Shown: positions 51,667 through 60,970 of the stretch, piece by piece | Numbering within the stretch: position 1 is the stretch's first letter | Layout: every line of letters begins with the position of its first letter | DNA from: Bacillus cabrialesii | GTDB lineage: Bacteria; Bacillota; Bacilli; Bacillales; Bacillaceae | DNA: 64,000 nucleotides | Direction: 5' to 3' | Assembly: GCF_004124315.2 (NCBI RefSeq) | Contig: NZ_CP096889.1 | Coordinates: forward strand, 2,711,001 to 2,775,000 | The notes under the pieces: model-generated | Databases searched by the model: none | Seen by the model: only the letters and a program-made list of their open reading frames with translations | Told to the model about the DNA's origin: nothing | Translations under genes and position numbers: made by a program

Positions 51667-52245
51667 CTAGTCCAACCCAATTTCAATCAGACATTCGTGG
51701 CTTGTGATTTCAAAACGCATGATATCTACGTCCTCATAACCATTTTGCCGAATATTATCAAAAGCAGATGGATCGGCAAAGGCGCCGTGAAAATCAAGGT
51801 ACAGAATCAGCTGTCTGTCAGGATGATCCGTTTGAAGCGATACCGTTAAATGATTTTCGCTCTCTCTGCTGACTGCTTGATCAAACAAATAAAACAGCTT
51901 TCTCATCAGTTTCGTCAATTTTTGATCATAATCCGACAAATCCTTAATGTCTCCGAGAACTTCATACTCAAGCGTCATATAATGGGTTTTCCAATTAAAC
52001 GTAAGAAAATCAAACGCCAAATGCGGTGTTTTCAGGTTTGAGAGCTTTGATTCGTGCTTTGCGTCTATTACCATTTCTTCAATCATTTCAAAGACGCGGT
52101 CATACTTCTGCAAGCTTAAGTTTCCTTTAATCAGCTGCAGCTTATTCATCCAATCATGCCGGGAATGGCCAAGCAGATGAATCAGTTCGTTTGGTAATGC
52201 CGTGTCGCTTATATTTTCTTCTTGATTTTTTGAAACATCCTTCAT
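51667..52245 (-). CDS. spo0B: Sporulation phosphotransferase Spo0B
   Basis: A 192-residue member of the phosphorelay, carrying phosphate from Spo0F to Spo0A. The phosphorylated histidine H30 sits in LLGHSRHDWMNKLQL (about 24-38); the C-terminal part resembles a degenerate ATPase domain without an ATP site. ATG at 52245 is five bases after GGGAGTG. It precedes obg. Start choice gives the known length. Confidence 0.94.
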   Translation of the reverse strand: MKDVSKNQEENISDTALPNELIHLLGHSRHDWMNKLQLIKGNLSLQKYDRVFEMIEEMVIDAKHESKLSNLKTPHLAFDFLTFNWKTHYMTLEYEVLGDIKDLSDYDQKLTKLMRKLFYLFDQAVSRESENHLTVSLQTDHPDRQLILYLDFHGAFADPSAFDNIRQNGYEDVDIMRFEITSHECLIEIGLD

Positions 52246-52563
52246 TTTCGCACTCCCAATCATTTAATTTCTTATTTAGGAGTCTGTATAAGTGTGTATT
52301 ATGAATTATAACAGAGAAGGCTTTGTTAGAAAAACAATTGTTTTTCCCAGAAATATCATGTTCCTTTTTTCTGGCATGGTTGATTTGCAGCCAGGCAGAA
52401 CATTTTATGTATTACTGCTTGGGGAACATATCCAGTGGGTTTGAGATGTTTATTCTCATTCTTGGCGGGGTCTGCTCGCACATACTCTGCATTTCATTCT
52501 TGGTGTTTACTCCGCATATTGCAAAAAAACTCCAGTCATCATCGACCGGAGTTTTTTGAATCA
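52246..52563. other. Non-coding stretch between rpmA and spo0B
   Basis: About 318 bp on the minus strand from the rpmA terminator to the spo0B start. It contains TATAAT (minus strand near 52306), probably the spo0B -10 box, and a T-rich run. A plus-strand open frame of 78 codons (52323-52559) runs into the terminator and has no convincing ribosome site. I see no other gene or RNA. Confidence 0.5.
52523..52558 (-). terminator. Intrinsic terminator of rpmA
   Basis: Stem AACTCCgGTC/GACtGGAGTT with an AT-rich loop and TTTTTTT on the minus strand, directly after rpmA. Confidence 0.85.
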
Positions 52564-52860
<297 letters not shown>

Positions 52861-53199
52861 CTATATTATGTTTGTGGTCACACGCAAGTTATCTTTGTAA
52901 TCCCGTTCGATTGTCTCCAGCGAAACAATCATGCCTTCAATCAGCAGCTGAGCTTTTTGGCGCGCCTCCGGATCAAGAGATTCAGGGAATTCAAAATAAA
53001 AATATCCCCCGTCCTCTCCTATATCTAGAAGCGGCTCGAAGCCCGCGAGCACAATGACCGCGTTAACGGCTCCAAACACAACGGCTGTCACTCCGGCACA
53101 AACAAGATCTTGTCCATGTTCAGCAAAATTCGCATGGCCCGTCATTTCAAAAGACAATATGCCTTTATCATGAGACCTTCTGATTGTTGCCTGAATCAT
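52861..53199 (-). CDS. prp: Ribosomal processing cysteine protease Prp (YsxB)
   Basis: A 112-residue cysteine protease that cuts the N-terminal extension of L27. The catalytic pair is visible: H22 (in TGHANFAEHG) and C34 (in DLVCAGVTAV). No strong ribosome site precedes the start, which lies two bases after the rplU stop at 53202, so translation is probably coupled to rplU. The next gene downstream encodes its substrate L27. Confidence 0.93.
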   Translation of the reverse strand: MIQATIRRSHDKGILSFEMTGHANFAEHGQDLVCAGVTAVVFGAVNAVIVLAGFEPLLDIGEDGGYFYFEFPESLDPEARQKAQLLIEGMIVSLETIERDYKDNLRVTTNII

Positions 53200-53201
53200 G
53201 C

Positions 53202-53510
53202 TTACGCGTTGATTTTTTCGATCGTCAATTTAGTGTAAGGCTGACGATGACCTTGTTTTTTATGAACGTTTTTCTTTGCTTTGTATCTGAAAACAGTGAT
53301 TTTTTTCGCGCGGCCTTGTTTTTCAACTTTAGCCGTTACTGTTGCGCCTTCAACTGTAGGGTTGCCGACTTTCACGTTGTCTCCGCCAACAAACAAAACG
53401 TCTTCAAAAGTAACTGTTTCACCTGCTTCAGCAGCAAGTTTTTCGATGTAAACAGTTTGGCCTTCTTCAACTTTAATTTGTTTACCGCCTGTTTTAATGA
53501 TTGCGTACAT
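53202..53510 (-). CDS. rplU: Ribosomal protein L21
   Basis: A 102-residue bL21 protein, beginning MYAIIKTGGKQIKVEEGQ and ending in a basic tail with KKNVHKKQGHRQPYTKLTI. ATG at 53510 follows AGGAGGTG; the frame's earlier ATG overlaps that site. First gene of the rplU-prp-rpmA unit and preceded by a structured leader. Confidence 0.96.
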   Translation of the reverse strand: MYAIIKTGGKQIKVEEGQTVYIEKLAAEAGETVTFEDVLFVGGDNVKVGNPTVEGATVTAKVEKQGRAKKITVFRYKAKKNVHKKQGHRQPYTKLTIEKINA

Positions 53511-53520
53511 TCTCTGCACC

Positions 53521-53615
53521 TCCTATTAGACTAAGACTCGCCAGATACCAGGGGGCTGTAAAAGCTCTTAACACCTGTACTGAGCGGTTGTAGCAATGGT
53601 GCTACATCCATAACA
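53521..53615 (-). ncRNA. L21 leader (autoregulatory ribosomal leader)
   Basis: About 95 nt between the promoter and rplU. It contains a GTAGC/GCTAC hairpin near its 5' end and a paired middle part ending close to the AGGAGGTG ribosome site. A conserved L21 leader at this position is known in Bacilli, thought to be bound by L21. The assignment rests on position and hairpins; covariance was not tested. Confidence 0.7.
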
Positions 53616-53621
53616 TTAAAA

Positions 53622-53650
53622 AATATACCAAAATACAAGACGTTTGTCAA
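53622..53650 (-). promoter_or_regulatory. Sigma-A promoter of rplU-prp-rpmA
   Basis: Minus strand: perfect -35 TTGACA (53650-53645), 17-bp spacer, -10 TATATT (53627-53622), beginning seven bases after the spoIVFB stop. Confidence 0.82.
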
Positions 53651-53656
53651 TCGATT

Positions 53657-54523
53657 TTAGTAAGGCAACAGCAGTTCCTCCATGGAGGAATTCGTCCGCT
53701 TATCGGCAAAGTAAGCGTGCAGCACTTCATTCTCATCTAGCTGGCTGAGCTTCTGGCCTGATTTCTCTATAATAATTGGATGTTTGCAGCCGCGTTTGAA
53801 CTCGGCCATCACATGATAGACTTTGTCCTCTGCTTTTACTGTCAGCGGCAGCAGTTTTTCAAGCTCACGGTTTTTTCCGTAATACCTTTCGAGGAGAAAT
53901 CTCACATGGATATAGTGCCTTTGCCTGTATTCCTCAAACAACGAAACAGCCAGAAAGACAAACAAAACCCATGCGCTGATTTGCAGAGGAATCACAAATA
54001 AAACCCAGCACCCAAGCAGCAGGCAGCAGCAGAGCGACGTTTTTAAATTGAGACGGTGGGCCCTTTGAAAAGGCAGCTGCTTGGAAAACAGCAAAAATAA
54101 CAGTTTTCCGCCATCAAGCGGCCAGATCGGCAGCAGATTCACAAATAAAATAGTAAGATTATAAAAGGTGAAGAGTTCAAATGTATGCTGATGAATCACT
54201 GAGAAATCTGCAAGCATCCAGGCAGCGAACTGAAGCCAGATGTGCTGAAGAGGACCGGCGATAATGACCGCAAACTCTTCCTTTAACGGCCGATTCCCGT
54301 GCTCTTCCACTTCAACCGTTCCGCCAAAAGGCAGCAAAAAAACACGCTTGATTCTCCAAGAAAAAAACACGGCCAGAGCAGCATGCCCCAGCTCATGGAT
54401 CAGTACAATCAAGAGCAGACATAATAATGCTTTCATATGGCCTGTGAGCAGCCCCAGCGCCGCGATAATCCAAAGAAAAGGATGCACATGAATCTTTAAG
54501 ATAAGGTCGAGCCATTTATTCAA
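53657..54523 (-). CDS. spoIVFB: Intramembrane metalloprotease SpoIVFB (pro-sigma-K processing)
   Basis: A 288-residue site-2-type protease in the outer forespore membrane that cleaves pro-sigma-K. Zinc motif HELGH at residues 43-47 in helix 2, the third ligand Asp in LLPIWPLDGGKL (about 137), about six membrane helices, then a CBS-like domain (about 200-288) thought to sense ATP. It overlaps spoIVFA by eight bases. Confidence 0.95.
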   Translation of the reverse strand: MNKWLDLILKIHVHPFLWIIAALGLLTGHMKALLCLLLIVLIHELGHAALAVFFSWRIKRVFLLPFGGTVEVEEHGNRPLKEEFAVIIAGPLQHIWLQFAAWMLADFSVIHQHTFELFTFYNLTILFVNLLPIWPLDGGKLLFLLFSKQLPFQRAHRLNLKTSLCCCLLLGCWVLFVIPLQISAWVLFVFLAVSLFEEYRQRHYIHVRFLLERYYGKNRELEKLLPLTVKAEDKVYHVMAEFKRGCKHPIIIEKSGQKLSQLDENEVLHAYFADKRTNSSMEELLLPY

Positions 54524-55310
54524 ATGAAATCACCTGGATCGGATCAATAAATTTATCGCCGTCTTTCATGGCAAAATAATAGACCCCTTTATTATGATCA
54601 TCAAGTTTAATCGAACCGAGCTTTTTGCCTTTATCTACAAAATCATATAAAGCAACATCCACATCTTTGAGTTCGCCATAAATACTATAGGTATTATCAG
54701 CATGCTGCACCTTAACTGTCAGACCCGTCTGGCTGTCTTTGCTGACCTCAACTACATAGCCTTCCTTTATGCTGTCAATTGCATCGCTGCTTGTTTGGAC
54801 TTTAATCCCTTCTCCGTTGTCCTGAAAATCCTGCTGCACTTTCCCGGATGCGGGCGCGACCAAGTCTTTGCCCACTTCGACCTGCTGTTCGTTATTTTTA
54901 TGTTCAGGAGCCAGAAACGCGAGCGGATTGCCAAATTTCGTTTCGAACCAATGGCTTGCTGTGGCAAATTGAAATTCAGTTTCGAAGGTTTTGGCAACGG
55001 CGGGTTTCACCTGGCTGACGGGCCCAATGTTTGTTTTATAGGCTATGGCGGAAACGAGAACGAGACAGGCCGACAGAAGACATTTCAGGATAATTGAATC
55101 TGTTTTAACCAAAGGGTGTTTTCCGTTGAATGTTGACATGTTATCTTCATAGACCGGCAGCGTTCCATGTTTTTCCTGATCAGTAACCATCACCCAGGAC
55201 GGGGGTTTCTGCTTTTCAGAAACTGTCTGAGTAGAGAAACGTTTCGAGCCGGAAAGCTGTTTTCTTCTTTTCTCTAATCGTTTTCTGATTTCATCTGCTC
55301 TGTGACTCAT
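54516..55310 (-). CDS. spoIVFA: SpoIVFA, inhibitor and scaffold of SpoIVFB
   Basis: A 264-residue membrane protein: basic cytoplasmic N terminus, one helix (about 72-92, ILKCLLSACLVLVSAIAY), and an intermembrane domain of LytM/M23 type (about 160-264, ending DPIQVISFE) that lacks the metal-binding histidines, so it is not an active peptidase. It holds SpoIVFB and BofA together and is cut by SpoIVB. ATG at 55310 follows AAAGGAT. Confidence 0.93.
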   Translation of the reverse strand: MSHRADEIRKRLEKRRKQLSGSKRFSTQTVSEKQKPPSWVMVTDQEKHGTLPVYEDNMSTFNGKHPLVKTDSIILKCLLSACLVLVSAIAYKTNIGPVSQVKPAVAKTFETEFQFATASHWFETKFGNPLAFLAPEHKNNEQQVEVGKDLVAPASGKVQQDFQDNGEGIKVQTSSDAIDSIKEGYVVEVSKDSQTGLTVKVQHADNTYSIYGELKDVDVALYDFVDKGKKLGSIKLDDHNKGVYYFAMKDGDKFIDPIQVISFE

Positions 55311-55392
55311 CGCCATCATCCTTTGCATTCGTTGAGTTTGTACATCATATGTCTTGTCCATGGCAAATATTCGTTTTACTCAGAGCAGACAA

Positions 55393-55430
55393 AAACAAAA
55401 AAACCTGACACAGCATTTGCTTTGTCAGAT
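55393..55430 (-). terminator. Intrinsic terminator of the mreB-minD unit
   Basis: Stem ATCTGACA/TGTCAGGT with an inner AGCA/TGCT pairing and a TTTTTTT run on the minus strand, before spoIVFA and after minD. Confidence 0.82.
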
Positions 55431-55452
55431 TCTTCTCTTTGATTCTATCAAC

Positions 55453-56259
55453 TTAAGATCTTACTCCGAAAAATGATTTAATCTTAGCCATCATCCCTTT
55501 GTTTTGCTCTTCAAGCACCTGCAAAGGAACAGATTCACCTAAGATGCGGCGGGCAATATTGCGATATGCAATAGAAGCGCGGTTTTTCGAGTCCATTGCA
55601 ATCGGTTCGCCGTGGTTGGAAGCTTTAATGACTTCATCATCATCAGCCACGATTCCGAGCAAATCGATCGACAAATGCTGTACAATTTCGTCGATATCCA
55701 TTGTGTCACCGTTTTTCATCAGATGGTTTCTGATTCTGTTTACAACGAGCCGCGGCGGTTCGATATTTTCCTCTTGCTCCAGCAGCCCTATAATACGGTC
55801 AGCATCACGAACAGCTGAGATTTCAGGCGTTGTGACCACAATCGCTTTATCAGCACCGGAAACAGCATTTTTATATCCTTGCTCAATTCCGGCAGGACAG
55901 TCTATGATGACATAGTCAAATTCCTGTTTGAGCTCTTGGACCATATTTTTAATTTGTTCAGGAACAACAGCTGTCTTATCGCTCGTTTGAGCAGCGGGCA
56001 TTAAATAGAGCAGATCATCGAAACGTTTGTCTTTTACGAGCGCCTGATGCATTTTGCATCTTCCCTCTACAACGTCGACAAGATCGTAAATAATTCTATT
56101 TTCAAGACCCATTACAACATCAAGGTTGCGCAGTCCTATATCAGTATCTAATAAGCAGACACGCTTCCCTAAAATGGCTAAGGCGGTACCGAGGTTCGCA
56201 GATGTTGTCGTTTTACCTACTCCGCCTTTTCCCGAAGTTATTACGATAGCCTCACCCAA
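55453..56259 (-). CDS. minD: Septum-site determining ATPase MinD
   Basis: A 268-residue ParA/MinD ATPase that recruits MinC to the membrane to block polar septa. Deviant Walker A GKGGVGKT (about 10-17), Walker B VIIDCPAG (about 118-125), and the C-terminal amphipathic membrane anchor (KGMMAKIKSFFGVRS). TTG at 56259 is six bases after GAGGGAGGA. It starts two bases after minC ends. In Bacillus MinJ-DivIVA place it; there is no minE. Confidence 0.96.
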   Translation of the reverse strand: MGEAIVITSGKGGVGKTTTSANLGTALAILGKRVCLLDTDIGLRNLDVVMGLENRIIYDLVDVVEGRCKMHQALVKDKRFDDLLYLMPAAQTSDKTAVVPEQIKNMVQELKQEFDYVIIDCPAGIEQGYKNAVSGADKAIVVTTPEISAVRDADRIIGLLEQEENIEPPRLVVNRIRNHLMKNGDTMDIDEIVQHLSIDLLGIVADDDEVIKASNHGEPIAMDSKNRASIAYRNIARRILGESVPLQVLEEQNKGMMAKIKSFFGVRS

Positions 56260-56260
56260 T

Positions 56261-56941
56261 TCACATTCCTCCCTCAAGCCTTGTTAGATCAGGTCTTAAA
56301 TGAGCCAAATGTTGAAGGCGTTCAATGACCATATTTCCGTCTGTATCTAAATAAGCACATTCCATTTCGTTCCCTTTTTGAATGTGGTCTGGGGAGCGAT
56401 TTAACACATGGTTGATTCTTAATTGTGTCGGCAGCATCTCAGAGGCGGCGATGACCGCTTGATTATTTCCGTTAAATCCGGCGTGCGCGATTCCTTTCAG
56501 TGAACCAAGAACAAAAATGTTCCCTCCGGCCCTGATTGTTCCGCCGGGATTCACGTCACCGATCAGGAGCAAGTCGCCTTTCACTTCCAGCACTTGGCCT
56601 GATCGGACAATTTTTGAAACAGAAATAATTTCAGCTTCCTCTTTCATACGCTGTGCTTCTTTTTTAGTAATGACTTCGCTGTCAATAGAATGAACAAACA
56701 AATCTTTCTTTGACGCAATCAATTCGGTCAGCTGTTCCTCTTGCTCCTTATATAAAAAGCGATTTCCCAGTTTAATATGGACGCTGATTTTCTGGCCTTT
56801 TCCATCCGTATATTGTTCAATTGACAGCATATTCTGAAGACCATCGAGAAGCTCATCAAAAGAACACGCATCATCCAGATGCAATGTTAATCCATTCTTT
56901 GTTCCTTTTATTGTTACATATTGCTGCTTTTTGGTCTTCAC
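56261..56941 (-). CDS. minC: Septum inhibitor MinC
   Basis: A 226-residue inhibitor of FtsZ assembly. N-terminal FtsZ-binding domain (about 1-100), linker, and C-terminal beta-helix (about 105-210) with the MinC signature GDVNPGGTIRAGGNIFVLGSLKGIAHAG split across about residues 125-155. GTG at 56941 is six bases after GAGGTG. Cotranscribed with minD. Confidence 0.95.
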   Translation of the reverse strand: MKTKKQQYVTIKGTKNGLTLHLDDACSFDELLDGLQNMLSIEQYTDGKGQKISVHIKLGNRFLYKEQEEQLTELIASKKDLFVHSIDSEVITKKEAQRMKEEAEIISVSKIVRSGQVLEVKGDLLLIGDVNPGGTIRAGGNIFVLGSLKGIAHAGFNGNNQAVIAASEMLPTQLRINHVLNRSPDHIQKGNEMECAYLDTDGNMVIERLQHLAHLRPDLTRLEGGM

Positions 56942-56994
56942 AATATTCACCTCAACAACATACTCATTTCGTCAAAAAAAGATAAAATCCTTTT

Positions 56995-57513
56995 TTACTC
57001 ATCTCTCAATTCTTTCTTTAGACTCATAAAAAATATTCTAAATGGAAGAACAAGAATAAGAGCGGCTGCAATATTTAATAAAATTGTCGGTATAAACCGG
57101 TCAAGCACAAATCCGTTAAACGTCATGATGTCTTTATGAATCAACGACTGAATGCCGAATACGTAAAATTCTAGCAGGCAGACAGCGAGAACCGCTATTA
57201 ATATCACTACAAAAGCGTTTGTATGCAGCACTTTAAACGCTTTTGAAGCCAAATAGCATAATCCGGCAAAGCCAAACATATAAACGCCTAATAGACTTGT
57301 ATAGTTCATGTCATATAGAAAGCCAAAAATAAATCCGTAAATCATCGCGTGTTTTTGGTTGATAAAAGCTGACATAAATATCAGCACAAGCATCAGAAAA
57401 CGCGGGGCGAGCACCTGATCATCTGTAACGAACGGAAAATGCACCAGATCTGTAAAAATGCTTTCCGCAGAAAAAACAAGCATCATAACGAAAGGGAGAA
57501 GGAAACGTTTCAC
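56995..57513 (-). CDS. mreD: Rod-shape protein MreD
   Basis: A 172-residue membrane protein with about five or six helices, of the usual length. Part of the elongasome that guides sidewall synthesis. GTG start four bases inside the mreC stop (overlap), so translation is coupled. The run GFLYDMNYTSLLGVYMF (about 65-81) is a family feature. Confidence 0.93.
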   Translation of the reverse strand: MKRFLLPFVMMLVFSAESIFTDLVHFPFVTDDQVLAPRFLMLVLIFMSAFINQKHAMIYGFIFGFLYDMNYTSLLGVYMFGFAGLCYLASKAFKVLHTNAFVVILIAVLAVCLLEFYVFGIQSLIHKDIMTFNGFVLDRFIPTILLNIAAALILVLPFRIFFMSLKKELRDE

Positions 57514-58382
57514 GATCCTTCCTCCTCTGTATCGACAGTCGGCACATCACGGTTAACAACGATCACATTATTTAAATCGGTAAGATCAGCCGCAGGTTTT
57601 ACATAAGCAACTTTCGTTAATCCATAGGAGTCGGACTCGATATCAGTCACTTCACCGATTGTCAGCCCCTCTGGGAAAACGCCGCCTGTGCCTGAAGTTT
57701 CAATAAGATCGCCTTTTTTCACGTCCTGTTTATCTTTGCGCTCAATAATGGTCATCTTAAGGCGTTTTTTGTCTTTGTCATATCCTTCGATCAGACCGTA
57801 GCCTTTGCTGCCTTTTTTTCCAGAAATTTTCGTCGCGACTCTGTTATTGCGGTCAGTATCGCTTAAAAGCTGGACCGTAGACGTAAAATTGTTAAGTCCG
57901 GAACTTTTGATCTTGCCGATTAATGCGCCTTTTTCGTTTGTAACAGCCATATCCTTCGCTACATTTTGCTGAGACCCTTTATTAATCGTGACCTGTTTCG
58001 CCCAATGATCAGGGCTTCTGGCAATGACCGTCGCTAAAATCGGCTTGTAGTCTTTAATCGATTTGACATGGCCAAGCTCGTCACGCAAGGATTTGTTTTC
58101 TTCTTCAAGTTCTTGAAGCTTGGCTTCATATTGTGTCTGTCCGTCCAGTTTCTCTCTTAGACGCTCGTTTTCTTTGTATGTGTTTTTCAAATCATTAATG
58201 TTGTCAAATATCCCTGCAAAAAATTCGGCAGGCGTATGAAAAATATTTTGAAATACTCCCGTCGTATCGCCGATCACTTTCTCAGGCCAGGTGGTATTGC
58301 GGCCGCCCTTCAGCGAAAATCCAATCATAGCCACCAATATGATAATACACAGAAGTAATAGCATTAACCGTTTATTCGGCAT
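57510..58382 (-). CDS. mreC: Rod-shape protein MreC
   Basis: A 290-residue bitopic protein: membrane helix (about 7-24), coiled coil (about 65-115, QTQYEAKLQELEEENKSLRD), and the external beta-domain (about 120-275) that links MreB to penicillin-binding proteins. Length and order match the family. It lies between mreB and mreD. Confidence 0.95.
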   Translation of the reverse strand: MPNKRLMLLLLCIIILVAMIGFSLKGGRNTTWPEKVIGDTTGVFQNIFHTPAEFFAGIFDNINDLKNTYKENERLREKLDGQTQYEAKLQELEEENKSLRDELGHVKSIKDYKPILATVIARSPDHWAKQVTINKGSQQNVAKDMAVTNEKGALIGKIKSSGLNNFTSTVQLLSDTDRNNRVATKISGKKGSKGYGLIEGYDKDKKRLKMTIIERKDKQDVKKGDLIETSGTGGVFPEGLTIGEVTDIESDSYGLTKVAYVKPAADLTDLNNVIVVNRDVPTVDTEEEGS

Positions 58383-58412
58383 CGTGTTACACCTCTTCTA
58401 TTGAACTCCCGA

Positions 58413-59426
58413 TTATCTAGTTTTTCCTTTGAAAAGATGGATGTGCTCCAGTGCTTTCCCTGTTCCGATCGCTACGCAATCAAGCGGGTCTTCGGCGATA
58501 AGGACCGGCATTTTCGTTTCTTCGCTGATGACTTTATCCAAATTGCGAAGAAGCGCTCCGCCGCCGGTTAACACAATGCCTCTGTCCATGATATCTGCTG
58601 CAAGCTCAGGCGGTGTTTTTTCAAGTGTGCTCTTCACTGCTTCGACAATTGTAGATACAGTGTCGCGCAGAGCATTAGAAATTTCTTTTCCTGTAATTTC
58701 GATTGTTTTCGGCAGACCTGTCAGTAAATCGCGTCCGCGGATTTCCATTTTATCGGATTCTTCAGGAGCTTCTGCAGATCCAATCTCCATTTTAATCGCT
58801 TCAGCCGTACGGTCACCGATCATCAGATTGTACGTTTTTCTGATGTAGTTGATAATTGCATCATCCATCTCATCACCGGCTACGCGGATTGATTGAGACG
58901 TTACAATGCCTCCGAGGGAAATGATCGCAACTTCTGTCGTACCGCCACCGATATCAACAACCATGCTTCCAGTCGGTTCCCAAACTGGCAGATTGGCTCC
59001 GATTGCAGCGGCAAACGGCTCTTCAATCGGGTACGCGTCACGCGCTCCAGCCTGTCTTGTCGCGTCGATAACAGCGCGTTCCTCAACAGCCGTAATGCCT
59101 GATGGGACACAAACCATCACATATGGTTTTCTGGCAAACATGCCTTTATTTTTAATGGCCTGATTGATGTAATATTTCATCATCGTGGCCGTTGTTTCAT
59201 AATCAGCGATAACGCCGTCTTTCATCGGGCGAAGAGCTACCACGTTACCCGGTGTCCGTCCGATCATATTTTTCGCATCATTTCCGACAGCAACAATCGA
59301 CTTCGTATCCGTTTGCAAAGCGACAACTGACGGCTCTCTCACAACAATTCCTTTTCCTTTTACAAAAACAAGCGTATTCGCAGTTCCAAGATCTATACCA
59401 AGGTCTCTTGTACCAATTCCAAACAT
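58413..59426 (-). CDS. mreB: Actin-like cell-shape protein MreB
   Basis: A 337-residue actin homologue that organises sidewall synthesis. Nucleotide-binding motifs: phosphate 1 DLGIDLGTANTLVF (about 7-20), phosphate 2 VVDIGGGTTEVAII (about 160-173) and adenosine GIVLTGGGALL (about 287-297). Start follows AAGGAAG. First gene of mreBCD-minCD; radC and maf lie upstream. Confidence 0.96.
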   Translation of the reverse strand: MFGIGTRDLGIDLGTANTLVFVKGKGIVVREPSVVALQTDTKSIVAVGNDAKNMIGRTPGNVVALRPMKDGVIADYETTATMMKYYINQAIKNKGMFARKPYVMVCVPSGITAVEERAVIDATRQAGARDAYPIEEPFAAAIGANLPVWEPTGSMVVDIGGGTTEVAIISLGGIVTSQSIRVAGDEMDDAIINYIRKTYNLMIGDRTAEAIKMEIGSAEAPEESDKMEIRGRDLLTGLPKTIEITGKEISNALRDTVSTIVEAVKSTLEKTPPELAADIMDRGIVLTGGGALLRNLDKVISEETKMPVLIAEDPLDCVAIGTGKALEHIHLFKGKTR

Positions 59427-59517
59427 ATGTATGTATCTTCCTTTCTTAAAGCAAAAATACCCTAAAGGGAAAAACTCATAAACTCTATTATAGCTTAATT
59501 CGGCGAAAAAAAAAGTG

Positions 59518-60213
59518 TTACAAATATCCTTTTTCCTTTAAACTCACAAATTTTTTGTCCCCGATCACCAAATGGTCAAGCAGCTCAATGCCAATCAGGT
59601 TTCCGCATTCAAACAGCCGTCTCGTCACTTCAATATCTTCCCTGCTCGGCGTCGGATCTCCAGAAGGATGATTATGAACACAGATAAAGGACGCGGCAGA
59701 TCGTTTAAACGCTTCTTTAAACACCTCCCGCGGGTGGACAATAGATGAATTCAGGCTTCCGATAAATACGGTGCGCTTATGGATGACTTGGTTTTTTGTA
59801 TTTAAGTATAAACAGACAAAATGCTCCTGGGTTAAAAAGCGCATATCCTCCATGACAAGATTTGCGCCGTCTTCCGGGGAGCGAATGACGAAATGTTCTT
59901 CGTTGGCTAATTTATGAATACGGCTTCCAAGCTCAACTGCCGCCAGTATTTGGACCGCTTTTACTATACCGATTCCCGGGATGCTCGAAAGCTCTTCAAC
60001 TGATGCTTCTTTCAGCAGCCGCAGTCCGTCAAAAGAGCGCAGAAGCCGGTTTGACAGGTCCATCACAGATTCGTGTTTCGTGCCTGTCCGCAATAATATA
60101 GCCAAAAGTTCATGATTCGCTAAGTTCTCGGCTCCGACTTTCAGGAGCCGTTCTCTTGGCTTTTCTTTCGCTGGGAAATCTTTGAGTTTTAATGGCAGAT
60201 CGTGTATGATCAA
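59518..60213 (-). CDS. radC: RadC-family JAMM protein (YsxA)
   Basis: A 231-residue protein with an N-terminal helix-hairpin-helix pair (SIPGIGIVKAVQIL, about 77-90) and a C-terminal JAB1/MPN domain with the metal motif HNHPSGDPTPSRED (about 176-189). Despite the name a DNA-repair role is not proved in Bacillus. TTG start at 60213 follows AAGGAG at three bases, a short spacing. It lies between maf and mreB. Confidence 0.9.
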   Translation of the reverse strand: MIIHDLPLKLKDFPAKEKPRERLLKVGAENLANHELLAILLRTGTKHESVMDLSNRLLRSFDGLRLLKEASVEELSSIPGIGIVKAVQILAAVELGSRIHKLANEEHFVIRSPEDGANLVMEDMRFLTQEHFVCLYLNTKNQVIHKRTVFIGSLNSSIVHPREVFKEAFKRSAASFICVHNHPSGDPTPSREDIEVTRRLFECGNLIGIELLDHLVIGDKKFVSLKEKGYL

Positions 60214-60249
60214 GCACTCCTTTTCTTTCCCTTCCCGTTTATAAAACCG

Positions 60250-60819
60250 TCATGCCTTTATATCAAAATGGCGAAGAGCTCTCATCGTTTTTGATATAGG
60301 GAGGCCCATGACTGAATAATAATCTCCGTCTATTTTCTTTACAAAAAGCGCGCCTCTTCCTTGGATGCCATATGCACCTGCTTTATCCATCGGCTCTTTT
60401 GTTTCAATATAAGTCCAAATCTCTTCTTCACTGAGGGGCCAAAACGCAACTTCCGTCTTATCATAAAAAGTCTCGCTGTGATGTTCGGCTTGTATGCTGA
60501 CCGCAGTTATTACTGAATGGCTTCGGTCTGACAGCCTCCGCAGCATAGATGCAGCTTCTTCTTGATCCTTCGGTTTGCCGAGGCATTCGCCGTCCAGGCA
60601 GACCATTGTATCAGCGCCGATCACGATCGCATGCGGATGGAGATCAGCTACAGCCTTAGCTTTTTGTTTTGCCAACCATTGGACGTTTTCTTCAGGTGAA
60701 AAGTTTCGATTTAATTTTTCATCTACTTCACTGACAATAATGGAGTAGGGCAGCTGGAGAAGATCGAGGAGTTCTTTCCTGCGCGGAGATTGTGATGCAA
60801 GTATTAGCGGCTTTGTCAT
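60250..60819 (-). CDS. maf: Nucleotide pyrophosphatase Maf
   Basis: A 189-residue Maf/HAM1-related enzyme that hydrolyses dTTP, UTP and modified nucleotides, linked to septum formation and cell division arrest in competence. The start ILASQSPRRKELLDLL (about 6-21), GADTMVCLDG and YGIQGRGALFV are conserved. ATG at 60819 is seven bases after AAAGGAT. First gene before radC-mreBCD. Confidence 0.93.
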   Translation of the reverse strand: MTKPLILASQSPRRKELLDLLQLPYSIIVSEVDEKLNRNFSPEENVQWLAKQKAKAVADLHPHAIVIGADTMVCLDGECLGKPKDQEEAASMLRRLSDRSHSVITAVSIQAEHHSETFYDKTEVAFWPLSEEEIWTYIETKEPMDKAGAYGIQGRGALFVKKIDGDYYSVMGLPISKTMRALRHFDIKA

Positions 60820-60923
60820 GTTCGTCATCCTTTCAGGGTTTGCTTAAGAAAAAAAGATACTCGTTTATCCTACCAAATCACGAGGCTTGTCACAATTTCA
60901 GAAAAATAACTTTTTCATGACAA

Positions 60924-60958
60924 AATAAAAAAAGCCTGTCACTAAAAGACAAAGGCTC
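60924..60958 (-). terminator. Intrinsic terminator of spoIIB
   Basis: Stem AGCCT/AGGCT with an inner GTC/GAC pairing and a TTTTTTT run on the minus strand. The stem is imperfect. Confidence 0.72.
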
Positions 60959-60970
60959 AGTCACTTTCTC

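Noticed and set aside
52323..52559. Plus-strand frame of 78 codons with hydrophobic segments
   Set aside because: No convincing ribosome site, and its 3' end is the rpmA terminator hairpin. Membrane-like composition comes from T-rich non-coding DNA.
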